A DNA stretch of 5,063 bases from Methanomassiliicoccales archaeon (lineage in GTDB: Archaea > Thermoplasmatota > Thermoplasmata > Methanomassiliicoccales > Methanomethylophilaceae), in contig CAAFZG010000040.1 of assembly GCA_900767505.1 (NCBI GenBank), forward strand, positions 1-5,063, given 5' to 3'. Each line of letters starts with the position of its first letter. Positions within the stretch are counted from its first letter, which is position 1. Below the pieces are notes generated by a model. That model did not search any database, had not been told where the DNA came from, and was given only the letters and a program-made list of their open reading frames with translations. This document shows, in pieces, positions 4,334 to 5,063 of the stretch. The translations under genes and the position numbers were made by a program.

Positions 4334-4531
4334 TCAGAACCTGCTCCTGTCTACCTCTGCGGGCTTGTGTTTCTTGAAACAGTCCCTGCAGTAAACGGGG
4401 CGGCCCTGTGTAGGCTTGAAGGGGACCTCGCACTCGACTCCGCAGTCCGAGCAGGTAGCCTTGAAGAACTCCTTGGGCTTGTCCCTGTCTCCCCTGTATC
4501 CGCCTCTGTTTCCGTAACCTCCGTATGCCAC
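4334..4531 (-). CDS. Small CxxC zinc-finger protein with Gly/Arg-rich N terminus
   Basis: The protein has 65 residues. A flexible glycine-, tyrosine- and arginine-rich head (MAYGGYGNRGGYRGDRD, 1-17) precedes a compact zinc-binding module: C27-x2-C30 ('ATCSDCG'), an extra C34, 'EVPFKPTQGRPVYC' and C48-x2-C51 ('YCRDCF'), then a basic tail. This CSDCG...EVPFKP...GRPVYCRDC pattern is a recurrent small zinc-ribbon in archaea, usually annotated only as zinc-binding; the role is unknown and nucleic-acid binding is suggested by the RGG-like head. I chose the GTG at 4531 because a strong SD (AAGGAGTGAT) lies just upstream; the TTG at 4555 has none and would add residues on the wrong side of the SD. 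The transcript probably starts near 4614, leaving an ~80-nt leader, unlike the leaderless first genes nearby. Confidence 0.88.
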   Translation of the reverse strand: MAYGGYGNRGGYRGDRDKPKEFFKATCSDCGVECEVPFKPTQGRPVYCRDCFKKHKPAEVDRSRF

Positions 4532-4535
4532 TTGT

Positions 4536-4545
4536 ATCACTCCTT
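4536..4545 (-). promoter_or_regulatory. Shine-Dalgarno site deciding the zinc-finger start
   Basis: The minus strand reads AAGGAGTGAT, 4 nt before the GTG at 4531 (7 nt from GGAG to the start). It shares the core GGAGTGAT with the site before the FMN protein gene. A TGA in it closes the small upstream frame at 4537-4578. Confidence 0.75.
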
Positions 4546-4578
4546 GTCGTTCCAAGGTATCCTGAATAATTGCTCCAT
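4537..4578 (-). CDS. Possible 13-codon upstream ORF in the zinc-finger leader
   Basis: ATG at 4578 opens a frame encoding MEQLFRIPWNDKE and ends with a TGA inside the SD of the zinc-finger gene. It lies in the predicted ~80-nt leader, about 35 nt after the likely start of transcription. No SD precedes its ATG. Any frame crossing this SD in the same phase would stop at the same TGA, so the overlap alone is not proof. A leader peptide or chance reading frame are both possible. Confidence 0.25.
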   Translation of the reverse strand: MEQLFRIPWNDKE

Positions 4579-4579
4579 G

Positions 4580-4591
4580 GTCCGACCGGAC
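4580..4591. repeat. 12-bp dyad in the zinc-finger leader
   Basis: GTCCG-AC-CGGAC has perfect 5-bp arms and a 2-bp spacer, within the leader just upstream of the possible 13-codon frame. Next to it the minus-strand leader contains CTCCT (4592-4596), which could pair with AGGAG of the SD at 4540-4544. Suits a DNA operator or a small RNA switch; evidence is limited to complementarity. Confidence 0.35.
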
Positions 4592-4635
4592 AGGAGGTTA
4601 CCTAGACGCCTCTGATTGTAGTCAATGTCGAAGCG

Positions 4636-4645
4636 GTATATTATG
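4636..4645 (-). promoter_or_regulatory. TATA-like box for the zinc-finger gene
   Basis: The minus strand reads CATAATATAC, the only clear AT-rich element in the 214-bp gap between the two minus-strand genes. A start about 25 nt downstream (near 4614) gives an ~80-nt leader before the GTG at 4531. Confidence 0.5.
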
Positions 4646-4661
4646 ACCTACGTCAGACAAT

Positions 4662-4698
4662 TGTCCTGTTCCGTCGGATCGGGATCCGTGCAGGGACA
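4662..4698. repeat. Nested stem-loop between the two zinc-protein genes
   Basis: An inner perfect dyad CGGATC-GG-GATCCG (4675-4688) is flanked by outer arms TGTCCTG (4662-4668) and CAGGGACA (4691-4698), which pair with one bulged base. On the minus strand it would follow the zinc-ribbon gene by about 48 nt, so it may form its 3' end; it also lies just upstream of the zinc-finger TATA-like box, where an operator would sit. No T-tract follows it. Confidence 0.4.
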
Positions 4699-4745
4699 GC
4701 ATGTCTGGACGTGTGGCGACGGAGATGTGATCTGGAATGATCCGA

Positions 4746-5063
4746 TCAGAGGTTCCCGCCGCAATCCGGGCAGATCCACATGCCCTTGTAGCAGACCAGA
4801 AGTCCTCCGCATCCGGGGCATACGCGCGAAGGGGCCCTGTCGGATGCTATGACCGATTTCCTGGAAAGGTCCTCGTTGGCCCAAGCGATCAGGGATGTGA
4901 GCTCCCTGCTGCGATCGGTCTTGTCCGGACCGTAGAACTGAAGGTTGTCGGCCTCGTTGTAAAGACGCGTGCGCATCTTGTTGAGTGCGCGCGCCACATT
5001 GTTGAATGAGACCTGCTTTATCTTCTCGTTGGGGAAGATGTTACTCCTGTAAAGATCGGAAGA
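4746..5063 (-). CDS. Zinc-ribbon-ended protein, N-terminal part beyond window edge
   Basis: The frame is open to the right edge, giving the last 105 residues. A helical, charged segment ('NNVARALNKMRTRLYNEADN', 21-40, and 'SRELTSLIAWANEDLSRKS', 52-70) leads to a C-terminal zinc ribbon: C82-x2-C85-G-G, an intervening C91, and C98-x2-C101-G-G, ending 4 residues before the stop. A GTG at 4997 would give an 83-residue version, but the reading frame continues upstream without a stop and has the same charged, helical character, so the gene very likely starts outside the window. I do not recognise the family; a terminal zinc ribbon of this type usually contacts nucleic acid or another protein. It is upstream of and co-directional with the zinc-finger gene, but separated by a promoter-like gap, so a shared operon is doubtful. 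Confidence 0.75.
   Translation of the reverse strand, partial: SSDLYRSNIFPNEKIKQVSFNNVARALNKMRTRLYNEADNLQFYGPDKTDRSRELTSLIAWANEDLSRKSVIASDRAPSRVCPGCGGLLVCYKGMWICPDCGGNL

Noticed and set aside
3813..4433. 206-residue minus-strand frame across the FMN and two-helix genes
   Set aside because: It runs antisense to two supported genes and through the intergenic hairpin, with no recognisable domain and no SD; long open frames are expected when TAG and TAA are rare.
4532..4555. TTG start adding 8 residues to the zinc-finger protein
   Set aside because: The added codons include the SD of the GTG start; no SD precedes the TTG.
4178..4615. 145-residue plus-strand frame over the convergent gap and the zinc-finger gene
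   Set aside because: It is antisense to a well-supported zinc-finger gene and lacks a start signal or motif.
4537..4884. TAG at 4648-4650 read as pyrrolysine, joining two minus-strand frames
   Set aside because: The upstream frame is a shadow of the zinc-ribbon gene, and the downstream stretch, though protein-like, has no conserved motif.
1..5063. CRISPR arrays, tRNA or rRNA genes, insertion sequences
   Set aside because: No spaced direct repeats, cloverleaf pattern, rRNA-like sequence or transposase motif was seen.

Overview
The window looks like chromosomal DNA of a GC-rich archaeon, most likely a Thermoplasmata methanogen of the Methanomassiliicoccales type; that placement is an inference. 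It rests on four points: genes at the head of a transcript have an archaeal TATA-like box about 22-32 bp upstream of their start codon and no Shine-Dalgarno (SD) site; internal genes do carry SD sites; all nine stop codons visible are TGA, with no TAG or TAA; and there are small CxxC zinc proteins of archaeal style. No rRNA, tRNA, CRISPR array or insertion sequence was seen.

Layout. (1) 1-1802, minus strand: a tight three-gene operon in the order metal-dependent amidohydrolase, UspA-type universal stress protein, CBS-domain protein (cut by the left edge). The genes are 2 bp and 0 bp apart. (2) 1803-2927: a minus-strand thioredoxin-reductase-like flavoprotein that lacks the CxxC redox pair and so fits TrxR-like ferredoxin/flavodoxin-NADP+ reductase better. 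Its upstream region holds four perfect palindromes in about 60 bp. (3) 2928-4241, plus strand: a structured GC-rich leader region, a stand-alone cysteine-rich PAS protein, then a compact operon of a 38-residue single-pass membrane peptide, an FMN split-barrel (PNPOx-like) protein and a 69-residue two-helix membrane protein. (4) 4242-5063: a convergent intergenic region with a perfect hairpin, a minus-strand 65-residue zinc-finger protein with an ~80-nt leader holding a possible 13-codon uORF, an intergenic stem-loop, and the C-terminal part of an unrecognised zinc-ribbon protein cut by the right edge.

How the parts may fit. The left operon looks like stress or nucleotide sensing (UspA and CBS both commonly bind adenylates) coupled to an amidohydrolase that may be a deaminase of a purine-like compound. 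The centre has a redox theme: an NADPH-dependent flavoprotein, a Cys-rich PAS sensor transcribed divergently from it, and an FMN protein flanked by two tiny membrane proteins. Whether these form one functional module is inference from position only. The best candidates for something undescribed are the palindrome cluster in the divergent promoter region, the Cys-rich PAS protein, and the mini-membrane/FMN operon.
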